Source: Tunturiibacter gelidiferens (lineage in GTDB: Bacteria > Acidobacteriota > Terriglobia > Terriglobales > Acidobacteriaceae). From it: a DNA stretch of 64,000 nt. How positions within the stretch are numbered: position 1 is the first letter of the stretch; every line of letters starts with the position of its first letter. The notes beneath the pieces are model-generated. The model was not told the DNA's origin. It searched no databases and saw nothing but the letters and a program-made list of their open reading frames with translations. The translations under genes and the position numbers were made by a program. This document shows, one piece after another, positions 7,796 to 16,509 of the stretch. The stretch spans positions 372,001-436,000 of the forward strand of contig NZ_JACHEB010000001.1 in NCBI RefSeq assembly GCF_014201335.1, written 5' to 3'.

Positions 7796-10009
7796 TCAAT
7801 GGATCCGGAGGCTCGCCTTCAAAGGGGTGCTCTCTGAAGACGGTCCAACTAGGACGCCGTATTCGCCATTAGTCAGAATCCAGGTGTCCTTTAGTTCGTC
7901 GAAGGTCTGCAGTTCCTGTGGATCGATCGCAACGGTAACATCCTGTGACTCGCCAGGCGCAAGAGTGACGCGCTTCCAACCGACCAGGCGTTTGAACGAT
8001 TCATCAGCTTCTTTGGGGAGTGTGGCGTACACTTCCGCGATCTCGGTCCCCGTCCTTTTGCCCGTGTTTTCGACTGTAAAGCGGACTGTTTTCGCGGATG
8101 AATCGACACTCAGGCCGGAATACGCGTAGGACGTATACGAAAGGCCAAAACCGAACGGAAACAACGGCCGCTTATGCTGGGCTTCGTACCACTTGTAGCC
8201 GACCTCTGAACCTTCGTCGTAGTGGACGGCATAGCTGGAGACGCGCGTTTCGGAGTTCACAGCATAATGTCCTTGCCCTTCGTCATTCGGAGGAAGGGGC
8301 GCGATTAAAGGGCGAGGAAGATCCGCCTCTCCCTTTGGGAAGGTTATCGCCAGCTTGCCAGACGGATTGACGTCGCCGAGAAGGATGTTTGCTAACGCCT
8401 TGTGCCCGGCGCTGCCCGCATACCAAACCTCAACAACCCCGGCCACCTTGTTGAGCCAGGGCATCGTAACGGCAGTCCCTGTTTCAAGAACAACGATAGT
8501 ATGCGGATTGGCTGCCGCTATCTGCTCGATCAGCGCATCCTGGTTGTCCGGGAGTGAAAGATTCGGCAGGTCCATACCTTCGGACTCCCACTGATAGGCG
8601 AAGACAATCGCCACATCCGCGGTCTTTGCTAAAGATGCCGCTGACTGCAGATCCGTTCCCGGATTAAATTCAATTGTTGTGTTCGGCAACTTCGCTCGCA
8701 GCGCCTGTAAGGGGGACGTCGGAAACCAGATATGATCCTGCCAATGCGTTGCGCCTTTCCCAAGGGGCATAATGGCATTGCCGCCCGGCGGGTCAACTTG
8801 TGCAGAACCACCACCGGAGATCATTCCGACATCCGCATGGCCGCCGATGATTGCAATGCTGTGGACCTTGGACGGAATGATTGGGAGCACAGCCTGGTTG
8901 TTCTTTAGGAGAACTATGCTCTTTTCTTCGATACGCTGCGCAACCTCAAGCCCTTTTTCTACGTCTACCACACCCTTATGCGGAGGATCATCGACGATTC
9001 CAGCTAAAAACTCTGCATACAAGACCCTGCGAGCATGGTCATCAATCTCGGACAGAGGCACTCTCCCTGCGTCTACTGCCTCCTTTAACTTCAGGCCGAA
9101 ATAGTCGGCCATAGGTTGCTCCTGATCGAGGCCGGCAGAGGACGCCTTCTCCGTACTGTGCGTGCCGCCCCAATCCGAGATCACAAAACCTTTGAATCCC
9201 CAATTCTTCTTGAGAACATTCTGCAGCGTGTAGGAATTTTCACAACCGAAGTCTCCATCGATTCGGTTATAAGAGCACATCACGGCGCCAGGATTGGCGA
9301 TAGAGATCGCAATGTGAAAGGCCAATAGATCGGACTCCTGCATCGCTCGTTTCGAGATGACAGAATTCACAACGAACCGTCCAGTCTCCTGGTCGTTGAC
9401 TGCGTAGTGCTTGATATCGCCGATGACGTGTTGCTCCTGCTCGCACTTCATCATGTTTCCAACGAGAGTGCCGGCTAGGAGCGGATCTTCGCCCGCGTAC
9501 TCGAAGGTCCGCCCATTTCGGGGCTCGCGGGTGAGATTCACGCCGCCTCCAAGACTTACATTGAAACCTTGAGCCCGAAGTTCCCCGCCGATCACTTCGC
9601 CGAATTGGCAAGCGGACTCAGCATCCCAACTCGAAGCTGCACCCAGATTGGAAGGCATCGCCGTCGAATATCTTCCATTTGCACCGCTCGCTCTCACGCC
9701 GTAGCCGGCGTCCGAGATGATCAGGGGAGGAATACCCAGGCGCTCGACACCTTGGGTGTAACCAGCGCCGCCGTTGGTGAGAGGGGTTAGAGGCATCCGC
9801 CACTGCGACTCGCCTGCCATGCCGTTGCCATGCACCAGCGCCAACTTTTCATCAAGAGAAAGCTGCCTCAGAACCAGCTCTGAGCGCTCCCCTGGAGGTA
9901 GGTGTGAATCCATCCAAGGCCGGCTGGTTTCCTGAGCCGACGCGATGCCGACTCCGATGAAGGCTGCTGTGATGACTAAAAGAGGAAATTGCGACTTGCA
10001 TCTTTGCAT
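7796..10009 (-). CDS. Exported GH3 beta-glucosidase (BglX-like)
   Basis: 737-residue glycoside hydrolase family 3 enzyme releasing terminal beta-linked sugars, probably glucose from cello-oligosaccharides, in the periplasm. Start chosen at ATG 10009-10007 with GGAG seven bases upstream; it begins a signal peptide ending near GVGIASAQ. The longer frame to 10135 lacks support. The barrel domain has the substrate-binding IKHYAVNDQE and the nucleophile Asp in VISDWGG (about residue 279). A second alpha/beta domain (from SIVLLKNNQAVLP) and a C-terminal fibronectin-III-like domain (ELQTFDELKDTWILTNGEYG) complete the usual three-domain layout. It sits beside a regulator/TonB receptor pair and may process what that receptor imports; with the GH9 gene it could form a cellulose-degrading set. 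Confidence 0.95.
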   Translation of the reverse strand: MQRCKSQFPLLVITAAFIGVGIASAQETSRPWMDSHLPPGERSELVLRQLSLDEKLALVHGNGMAGESQWRMPLTPLTNGGAGYTQGVERLGIPPLIISDAGYGVRASGANGRYSTAMPSNLGAASSWDAESACQFGEVIGGELRAQGFNVSLGGGVNLTREPRNGRTFEYAGEDPLLAGTLVGNMMKCEQEQHVIGDIKHYAVNDQETGRFVVNSVISKRAMQESDLLAFHIAISIANPGAVMCSYNRIDGDFGCENSYTLQNVLKKNWGFKGFVISDWGGTHSTEKASSAGLDQEQPMADYFGLKLKEAVDAGRVPLSEIDDHARRVLYAEFLAGIVDDPPHKGVVDVEKGLEVAQRIEEKSIVLLKNNQAVLPIIPSKVHSIAIIGGHADVGMISGGGSAQVDPPGGNAIMPLGKGATHWQDHIWFPTSPLQALRAKLPNTTIEFNPGTDLQSAASLAKTADVAIVFAYQWESEGMDLPNLSLPDNQDALIEQIAAANPHTIVVLETGTAVTMPWLNKVAGVVEVWYAGSAGHKALANILLGDVNPSGKLAITFPKGEADLPRPLIAPLPPNDEGQGHYAVNSETRVSSYAVHYDEGSEVGYKWYEAQHKRPLFPFGFGLSYTSYAYSGLSVDSSAKTVRFTVENTGKRTGTEIAEVYATLPKEADESFKRLVGWKRVTLAPGESQDVTVAIDPQELQTFDELKDTWILTNGEYGVLVGPSSESTPLKASLRIH

Positions 10010-10286
10010 CGTGTCTCCGGGTCGCCCCGCCGATGCTGCGCTGGCGAGAATCAATGCCAGAAGAAATCGCTGCAGTGCGACAGGGCGACTACGATTGCAG
10101 AATCTAATATCAATAAGGTGATGTAAAAGCTCCAACGGGTAGGAGCGTGGCGTTTTTCCAATAACTGTCTATCTTGCTTGAAGTTGCCATCGGAACGGTG
10201 GACCGCTCGGGCCATGTATCATACGGCTAAATCACCGACCGCAGCCAACATGGAGTCATAGTGTTATCGACGAACAGCTAGGAGAC

Positions 10287-11537
10287 CTACCGCCAGGTCT
10301 CGACAGCAAGAACAGTGGGAGGGCCAGCGTGGCCTTCGATGACATTCGTTTCGATCACCGCTTCCAGATTGAGTTGGTCCCAATTCTTAGGAGCCTTCTT
10401 CAACATCTCATCTAGGTACGCAGGCTTAAAGACTACCTCGCTGGCAGCTTCGGTGCCCTCCCCTAGAATTCCTGCAATGATAATGACCGGCTGGCCCGTA
10501 ATGCCGTCATGGATTCTGGCGATGATGGCATAGTCCTTTGCCAACTTTGTGTAAGGCACCTGCCATTGGAGGGTCCAAAACCTCTTCTCGGGACTCTTCC
10601 GGTCTACAAGCCTTCGCTCCTGCGAATCGTACTCGAATCCGAAGGGTAGATCCTGAGTAATCCGCATGGTCCAAACGTTATCGAAGGCGCCAATGAGCAC
10701 GACGGGGCCTTCGCGTAGCTGGGTGTAGCCGATCTCTGAATCGGAAACAACGCGAAAATCGCCGCCCTTTGGGACGAGAGGAACAATAGAACGCGCCAGC
10801 GTGATTACATCCGAGACATCGAGACGGCCATAGAGGGGCATCCCGTTCGGCGTTGTGCGCTCTCGATCGACCGCATCTATCGGTTGCCCCAGGCAGTATG
10901 TGACCTTGCTTGAGGCCGCTGTAACCGGTTCCCAAAATCGTTCCAAATTCGACGGCTTCCGAGGGATTTGGATACGGCCCATTCCGAATCCTGCGATCAG
11001 GGCGAACAACGATACTGTTGCGATGGGTATCCATCGATGCCTGGTCCGCAATGTTGAAGGCGGGACCGCCTCGGCAGATTTAAACTCGGTTGCGGGGGAA
11101 TCCTGAGATGTCGCCCGGTTCCTCTGGGAAATCAGCGACCCGGATTCGAGGTTCACGGAGACGGTTGGATCCCGGAACGAGGGAATGTATGAGCCTACCG
11201 AGAGTTCGACTATCAGCTCTCCGAAATGATCCGTGTTGTAGTAGTACTGGACCAACCTCTTACGGACTTCGGCCGCGGTCGTTCGGACTACTGGATCAAG
11301 GTTTACGTCGTAGCTTGGCTCGCGTCCAAAGGCTTCCACACCTATCGTCCGTTCTTTTAGTTCGCTCGCGTTGCCCAGCAGCGTCTGCTCCACCGTGTAA
11401 GCCAGAAATACGGGATAGCGCTTGCTGTTTGCGAAAAGCGGGTGTGCAAGGAGCCGTTTCAGCTGATCGCGGACAGCACTGGCATCTGGAGCGAGACCCG
11501 GTCCAGTCTCTTTTTCGGATTGTGGCGACAATGGCAT
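10287..11537 (-). CDS. Membrane-anchored one-component regulator (wHTH-like domain, single TM, periplasmic sensor)
   Basis: 416 residues. Residues ~20-120 form a winged-helix-like domain: LKRLLAHPLFANSKRYPVFL, LKERTIGVEAFGREPSYDV, VVRTTAAEVRKRLVQYY and the wing VELSVGSYIPSF. This domain, with conserved 'E-x-x-I-G-x-E-x-F-G' and 'D-P-V-V-R' elements, is seen in Acidobacteriota proteins and resembles N-termini of CadC/adenylate-cyclase-like regulators. A single membrane helix follows (WIPIATVSLFALIAGFGMG, ~168-188), then a ~225-residue periplasmic domain with EGPVVLIGAFDNVWTM. The gene at 20259 has the same three-part layout and shares both the DNA-binding-like domain and the sensor motif. It is divergent from a giant TonB receptor; I infer that it senses a periplasmic signal and controls that receptor. 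Not characterised as far as I know. Confidence 0.75.
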   Translation of the reverse strand: MPLSPQSEKETGPGLAPDASAVRDQLKRLLAHPLFANSKRYPVFLAYTVEQTLLGNASELKERTIGVEAFGREPSYDVNLDPVVRTTAAEVRKRLVQYYYNTDHFGELIVELSVGSYIPSFRDPTVSVNLESGSLISQRNRATSQDSPATEFKSAEAVPPSTLRTRHRWIPIATVSLFALIAGFGMGRIQIPRKPSNLERFWEPVTAASSKVTYCLGQPIDAVDRERTTPNGMPLYGRLDVSDVITLARSIVPLVPKGGDFRVVSDSEIGYTQLREGPVVLIGAFDNVWTMRITQDLPFGFEYDSQERRLVDRKSPEKRFWTLQWQVPYTKLAKDYAIIARIHDGITGQPVIIIAGILGEGTEAASEVVFKPAYLDEMLKKAPKNWDQLNLEAVIETNVIEGHAGPPTVLAVETWR

Positions 11538-11870
11538 TGTGGGTTCTGCTAATTCTCTTCCGGCTTTTCGGGTTTGGCGACGGGCACGGCGTCTACCTCG
11601 ACGCGTTGGCGCGCAAAAGCAAAGACGGAGAACCGGGGGAATAGAGCCGGGGGCCCGACATCAACCTCTCATTATTCCATATTGACAAGCGGGTTTTGGG
11701 GGTATCATACATTCCTTTTTAGCCACTCGTCACCTCAGGTAAGTCTTTCAACAATAGGTACTTATCCCTCAGTCAATTGGTTCCTACCCGATAACTCTTA
11801 TAACGGTGAACCCTAGTGAGTAGAGTTATCCCTTCTGATTCCGCGGAACGAAAGTGTCACGAGATTTCCC
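11538..11870. promoter_or_regulatory. Divergent control region between regulator and TonB receptor
   Basis: 333 bases without a gene. It holds a possible sigma-70 promoter for the receptor, TTGACA at 11682-11687 with TCATAC 17 bases later (11705-11710), and, closer to the receptor start, a 9-bp perfect inverted repeat, GATAACTCT at 11790-11798 and AGAGTTATC at 11822-11830, with a 23-base spacer. The inverted repeat lies about 40 bases before the receptor ATG and is a candidate operator or leader hairpin. Function is inferred from position only. Confidence 0.5.
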
Positions 11871-14800
11871 ATGTCCGCCAACGGCTACTTCTCCAGAATC
11901 GGCACTATCCTCTCGCTTTGTGTTGTTTTGGGAACGCTTTTTTCTTTTGATAACGAGCTCTCGCCAATGGCTTGGGCGCAGGTGCCGTCCTCAAACTGGA
12001 ACGGTGTGCTTCGCACGAACGGATCCCTGCCCGCGAACGAGGGAACGGTGCTCCTCGACTCAGGCACGAATCACTATTCCGCAGCTGTAGATACAGAGGG
12101 AGCTTTTTCGTTCCGGAACTTAAATTCGGGTCTCTATTCAGTGACTGTCCTTGCCGTAGGAAACCTCTACCGCTGCCCTACCCAAGTCTCTATCCCCTCA
12201 GCGGCTATAGGGGTCACCCTCAAGCTGGGCCGCGATGGCTCGGTAGAGATGACGAGTACGGAGATTGGAAGAGTAGTTGACACCGATCAACTCACGAATA
12301 AGGGAGTGAGTGAAATCCCGCTCAACAAAAGGGACTTCAGCCAAATCCTGCTGCTCGCTGCTGGAACGTCTAGTGACACCAACGGAGCCTCCAACTTTAC
12401 CCAACAGTTCGCGATCAATGGACAGCGAGGCGTGGAGGCAACTTTCTCGCTGGATGGGGCGGACATTAGTGACCCCGAGATGGGTGGCGGGACGTTCACT
12501 AATTTCAATGTAGACGCGATCCTCGACCTGAAATCGTCGTCCGGCGTAATGCCAGCTGAAATAGGCCGAGGCGCATCTGGGTATACGGACATCCTGACTC
12601 GATCCGGAACAAGCGACCTGCACGGATCGTTTTTCGAGTTTCTCCGAAACTCTGCGCTCGATGCCCGCAACTACTTTGATCATCCTTCCCCGGTAAGCCC
12701 GGGACGCATTCCGCCATTCAGAAGAAATGAGTTTGGATTTACAAATGGAGGCCCAATTCCAGTTTCTCGTTGGATCGGCAACGGCAAGCAGATCTTCTAT
12801 TTCATCGAGTACCAAGGCTTCCGCCAGGTACTGGGAACGACCCAGGTCCTTTCAGTCCCAACCGCGGAACAGCGATCTGGTATGGACACAACGGCCTTTC
12901 CTGGAGATACGCTCTTTGTTCCGGTGAACTCCTCGATTAGCCAGATACTGGCGCGATATCCGCTGCCAAATTATCCAGCCGGAACATTCGGCGCGAACAC
13001 ATACGCAACTTCATCCAAAGTGAATACGGACGCAGATCAGTTTTCCGGCAGGCTTGATTTTCAGAGCGGCGCCAAGGACCACTGGATGGCGCGATTCTCT
13101 CTCGACAATCTCAGCGGTCCGACGACGAACCCAGATCAAACGGTTATAGATCCGAGCTTCGGTGTGGAATATGTCGATCACCAGCGTAATGGCGTGTTGA
13201 CATGGATACATACCGCATCGGCGAATCTCGTGTTCGAATCATCGCTGAGTGCGATTCGAACGACACCCTCTTTCCCAACTTCTAATACAACGGACCCAGC
13301 CGTCAAATTCAACGACGCTCTCTTCGAGCCGTTCAATGCCCCAGGCGGTTCCGTTTCCAGAGACTACGGAAACTTATTCCAGGCTCGAGAGAACGTAACG
13401 TTCGCGCGTCACTCCCATACGGTCAAGGTTGGTGCGGAGATTCGCCTGAACCGCGACTCCGGCTATTTCGGATCGAGCCCAAATGGAGAATATGACTTTG
13501 GCGGAGGAACAGCATACTCTGCAGTGAAGATCACGTCGGCAAGCGGTTCTCACACTATCAATATTGGAGATCCTCTGCCTGATACTTTGTCAGCGTTCCT
13601 TACCGGAAGCGCGTTTGCATATACACGAGCTGTCGCACCTAGTTACTTTTCGAACGGCCAAAACATAGGCGCCACTGCTGTAAATCGGACGGCAATCGCA
13701 GCCTACGCGCAAGATACCTGGAAAGCCACAAGCCGGCTCACGATCGGCTATGGAATGCGCTTCGAGCTCTACACGCCCATATCGGATCGAGCCAATCGTA
13801 CTTCCGGATTTTACCCATCTCCTGGCGGAGGACAGGTTTTCTTGATTAATCCTGAACCCAGGTACCGTACGCGAATGAATAATTGGGCGCCACGTCTGCA
13901 AGCTGACTATCGCTTACGCCCGACCCTGGTACTCCATGCCGGCGCAGCTTTCACTACGATTCCACCCAATATCTGGCAGGACAACATGATCACGGGCAAT
14001 TTGCCGTTCGTGTTCTACCCGCGCGTAACGGCTGGACCGACGGCATTTGTCCCCTACGGATTTCAGTTCACTCCAGCGCAGTTACCCCGCGTCTATACCC
14101 CCGACGGTACAGACATCTTTGCCAATCGACGGCCCAACGATGTCCCTGCCAACACGGAAGTTGATATCGATCGCCTGGAGCAAGGAATTGCAGATGCTTC
14201 CGAAGGAGAAACAACTCCGCTCAACGTAGGGGCGATCAGCAGGAACTTTGGCAACGCTGGTCTCGGCACATGGTCCCTTGGATTAGAGCAGTCCATAGGA
14301 CAAGTGACGCTATCTGCCACTTATGTGGGCACAACCGCCTATAAGCTTCCCCGCGTAGCATTTCCCAACGCATATCCTGGCGCGACAGCACAGTTTGCAC
14401 CATATACGAAGTTCAATGCCGCCGGCCAGGCTGTTGGCGGGTTCGGAACCGAAGGCGAGATGACGGCGACTTCGCACTCCTCGTACAACGCTCTACAGGT
14501 CTCCGGGCAGGGTCAAACTCCGCACGGTGGACCTGCCTTCCAAGCGAACTACACTTGGTCGAAGTCGATCGATGATGCCAGCAGTGTTGGTGGGACCTCA
14601 GCCACCAGCACCGTGGGAGCAATAGCGCAGGCAGCGCCTCAGAACCCTTTCGATACTCACCCGGAACGCGGTCCGTCAGTGTTCGACACGACGAATTCAT
14701 TCTCACTGAGTCTCACGCAGTCTCTTCCGATTTATGCGATCCACCCCTTGAATTACGTGAGCAGTAAACTTACTCGCGGCTGGCAGTTGATCAGTATTTC

Positions 14801-15281
14801 ATCGCTGTCTGGCGGTACACCTTTTACCGTTTATACGGGAGTTCAGCAAACGGGTGCAGGGTCAGCCAATACGGACAGGCCCGATCAGATTGCAAAGCCA
14901 TCGCTATCCACTGCGAGGCCCAAGAGAGAGGACTACTTCGGGCGTGGAAGCGATAACGCCTCTTTTTTTTCAATACCAATTAACGTTTCGGGAGGAACGG
15001 GCCCAAATAGTGGGCGCTTTGGAACTCTTGGACGGAATACCTTCCGAGGGCCGGCCTATTACGACTATGACTTTTCTTTGGTCAAAGACACGCCGATCGG
15101 AAGAAGACGATCTGGAGCTGAACTCACCAACTTGCAGTTCAGGGCTGAGTTTTTCAACTTGTTCAACATCGTGAACATGGGACTTCCGTCGAACACAATC
15201 TTTGGGTCGGGCTTTGGCCAGATCAATCGAACGAATGGCAACTCCCGACAAATTCAGTTTTCTCTGAAGCTCGAATACTAA
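11871..15281 (+). CDS. Oar-like TonB-dependent receptor, 1136 aa
   Basis: Outer-membrane TonB-dependent receptor of the Oar type with an N-terminal carboxypeptidase-regulatory-like domain. Signal peptide at residues 1-38 (ends PMAWAQ); the beta-sandwich domain follows (SLPANEGTVLLDS to GLYSVTVLAVGN); the plug carries LNKRDFSQILLLAAG, QQFAINGQRGVEATFSLDGA and MPAEIGRGASGYTDILTRSG; then DLHGSFFEFLRNSALDARNY and a long 22-strand barrel ending in the typical QIQFSLKLEY with terminal aromatic. Such receptors import large substrates, usually oligosaccharides, using the proton motive force. It is divergent from the membrane regulator at 10287-11537 and near a GH3 enzyme. No strong Shine-Dalgarno precedes the ATG at 11871. 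Confidence 0.93.
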   Translation: MSANGYFSRIGTILSLCVVLGTLFSFDNELSPMAWAQVPSSNWNGVLRTNGSLPANEGTVLLDSGTNHYSAAVDTEGAFSFRNLNSGLYSVTVLAVGNLYRCPTQVSIPSAAIGVTLKLGRDGSVEMTSTEIGRVVDTDQLTNKGVSEIPLNKRDFSQILLLAAGTSSDTNGASNFTQQFAINGQRGVEATFSLDGADISDPEMGGGTFTNFNVDAILDLKSSSGVMPAEIGRGASGYTDILTRSGTSDLHGSFFEFLRNSALDARNYFDHPSPVSPGRIPPFRRNEFGFTNGGPIPVSRWIGNGKQIFYFIEYQGFRQVLGTTQVLSVPTAEQRSGMDTTAFPGDTLFVPVNSSISQILARYPLPNYPAGTFGANTYATSSKVNTDADQFSGRLDFQSGAKDHWMARFSLDNLSGPTTNPDQTVIDPSFGVEYVDHQRNGVLTWIHTASANLVFESSLSAIRTTPSFPTSNTTDPAVKFNDALFEPFNAPGGSVSRDYGNLFQARENVTFARHSHTVKVGAEIRLNRDSGYFGSSPNGEYDFGGGTAYSAVKITSASGSHTINIGDPLPDTLSAFLTGSAFAYTRAVAPSYFSNGQNIGATAVNRTAIAAYAQDTWKATSRLTIGYGMRFELYTPISDRANRTSGFYPSPGGGQVFLINPEPRYRTRMNNWAPRLQADYRLRPTLVLHAGAAFTTIPPNIWQDNMITGNLPFVFYPRVTAGPTAFVPYGFQFTPAQLPRVYTPDGTDIFANRRPNDVPANTEVDIDRLEQGIADASEGETTPLNVGAISRNFGNAGLGTWSLGLEQSIGQVTLSATYVGTTAYKLPRVAFPNAYPGATAQFAPYTKFNAAGQAVGGFGTEGEMTATSHSSYNALQVSGQGQTPHGGPAFQANYTWSKSIDDASSVGGTSATSTVGAIAQAAPQNPFDTHPERGPSVFDTTNSFSLSLTQSLPIYAIHPLNYVSSKLTRGWQLISISSLSGGTPFTVYTGVQQTGAGSANTDRPDQIAKPSLSTARPKREDYFGRGSDNASFFSIPINVSGGTGPNSGRFGTLGRNTFRGPAYYDYDFSLVKDTPIGRRRSGAELTNLQFRAEFFNLFNIVNMGLPSNTIFGSGFGQINRTNGNSRQIQFSLKLEY

Positions 15282-15544
15282 AGGTCTTCAAGGTGCGGCG
15301 TCGTCAGATCGCTGGAAAACAACGGCATGATTCCTTCAGGATTTGCCGGCTGGATGAAGTTTTTTTTGCTCGTGGTGGATGGGTGTTTTTGCAGGGGGTT
15401 TTTGAGAATTCCGGTTCGTAGACGTGGTGTTTTGATGGTGGGATCGTGGTGTTTTGTATGGCTAGGGCTGGTTCCTTGTCGCGCGTTTTATGGAACCTTA
15501 GAGTACGCCACGATTTTCAGATTTATTTTCAGGGATCCTGAGCC

Positions 15545-16486
15545 TTAGGTAGCGTGCCAGGGTTTGCTGTAGTGAGTGTCCCATTGGACGAGGTCGATGT
15601 TCATGAAGCGTGAGGTGGCGTGTCGGGTGTCCACCTCGAGGAGCATGTAGGCGTTGGGGTCGTAGCGGGTGGCGGCCATGGTGTAGTGCTGGGGGCCGAA
15701 GGTGTGGCCGTAGTCGATCCACTTGTGGACGTGGCCGGATACTACGAGCTGGATGTTGTTCTGGTACTTCTTCAGGAGAGGATGCAGGCCGTAGTCGGCG
15801 AACTCTACCGGGCGATCCTGGACGAGCGGGTAGTGTATGAAGATGAAGGTGGGCTTGTGTTGCTGGAGCTGGGCTTCGAACCAGTGGAGTTGCTCTTCGC
15901 CGAGTGAACCGATGGCGGGGTTGAAGTCGGCTGAGTTGCGGTCCTGGGTGCTTCCGAGAAAGTTGTTAAGGTGGATGAATTTGTAACCTTTGTAGTCCAC
16001 GACGGAGTAGGGCTCGGCGTTGAACTTGGCCTTGAAGAGGCGGTGGCTCATCTCGCGGGGGACGTGCCTGACGTCGTAGTCGTGGTTGCCGAAGCCTAGG
16101 TGGACGGGCATCTTGAATCCGTCGGTGATGGTCTTGGCGTTGTCGAGGCGGGTGGTGTTTTTGAAGTAGAAGTCGTAGTCGGTGGAGGGATAGTTGTGGA
16201 AGTAGTCGCCGATGAGGAAGACCTGCTCGATGGCGGGGTCGAGTGAGTTGATAAGGTCGCGCGCGGAGGTGAGGCGGGGAGTGGTGACAAGGATGCTTTC
16301 GTTGTCTTCGACGCCGTTCTCGCTGCCTTTGACGTAGAAGTTGTCAATGATGTGGGTGTCGGCGACGAGTGCGAAGTAGAACTTGTCGGGTGAGGCTGAT
16401 GCCCGGACCTGCTCAGCCCAGAGTCTCCGGGTGAGCAGGTTGCCGAGCGATGCAGCGCCGAGGGTCGTGAATTGTCTGCGGTCCAT
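15545..16486 (-). CDS. Tat-exported metallophosphoesterase
   Basis: 313-residue calcineurin-like phosphoesterase. The five family blocks are visible: FALVADTHIID (D-x-H), VFLIGDYFHN (G-D), LGFGNHDYD (G-N-H-D), a histidine block around FIFIHYPLV, and VVSGHVHKW (G-H-x-H). The N-terminus MDRRQFTTLGAASLGN has a twin-arginine motif, so the enzyme probably folds with its two metal ions in the cytoplasm and is exported. Start ATG at 16486 is preferred over an upstream in-frame GTG because of the spacing from GGAG. The gene starts 24 bases after the stop of the giant TonB receptor, so the two are very likely one operon; a phosphate-ester substrate taken up or processed at the envelope is a reasonable guess. 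Confidence 0.9.
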   Translation of the reverse strand: MDRRQFTTLGAASLGNLLTRRLWAEQVRASASPDKFYFALVADTHIIDNFYVKGSENGVEDNESILVTTPRLTSARDLINSLDPAIEQVFLIGDYFHNYPSTDYDFYFKNTTRLDNAKTITDGFKMPVHLGFGNHDYDVRHVPREMSHRLFKAKFNAEPYSVVDYKGYKFIHLNNFLGSTQDRNSADFNPAIGSLGEEQLHWFEAQLQQHKPTFIFIHYPLVQDRPVEFADYGLHPLLKKYQNNIQLVVSGHVHKWIDYGHTFGPQHYTMAATRYDPNAYMLLEVDTRHATSRFMNIDLVQWDTHYSKPWHAT

Positions 16487-16509
16487 ATCAAGCACGCTCC
16501 AGGTTTAGT

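Noticed and set aside
15423..15456. Direct repeat CGTGGTGTTTTG, 22-base period, downstream of TonB receptor 1
   Set aside because: Lies in a G/T-rich low-complexity stretch between convergent genes where chance repeats are likely.
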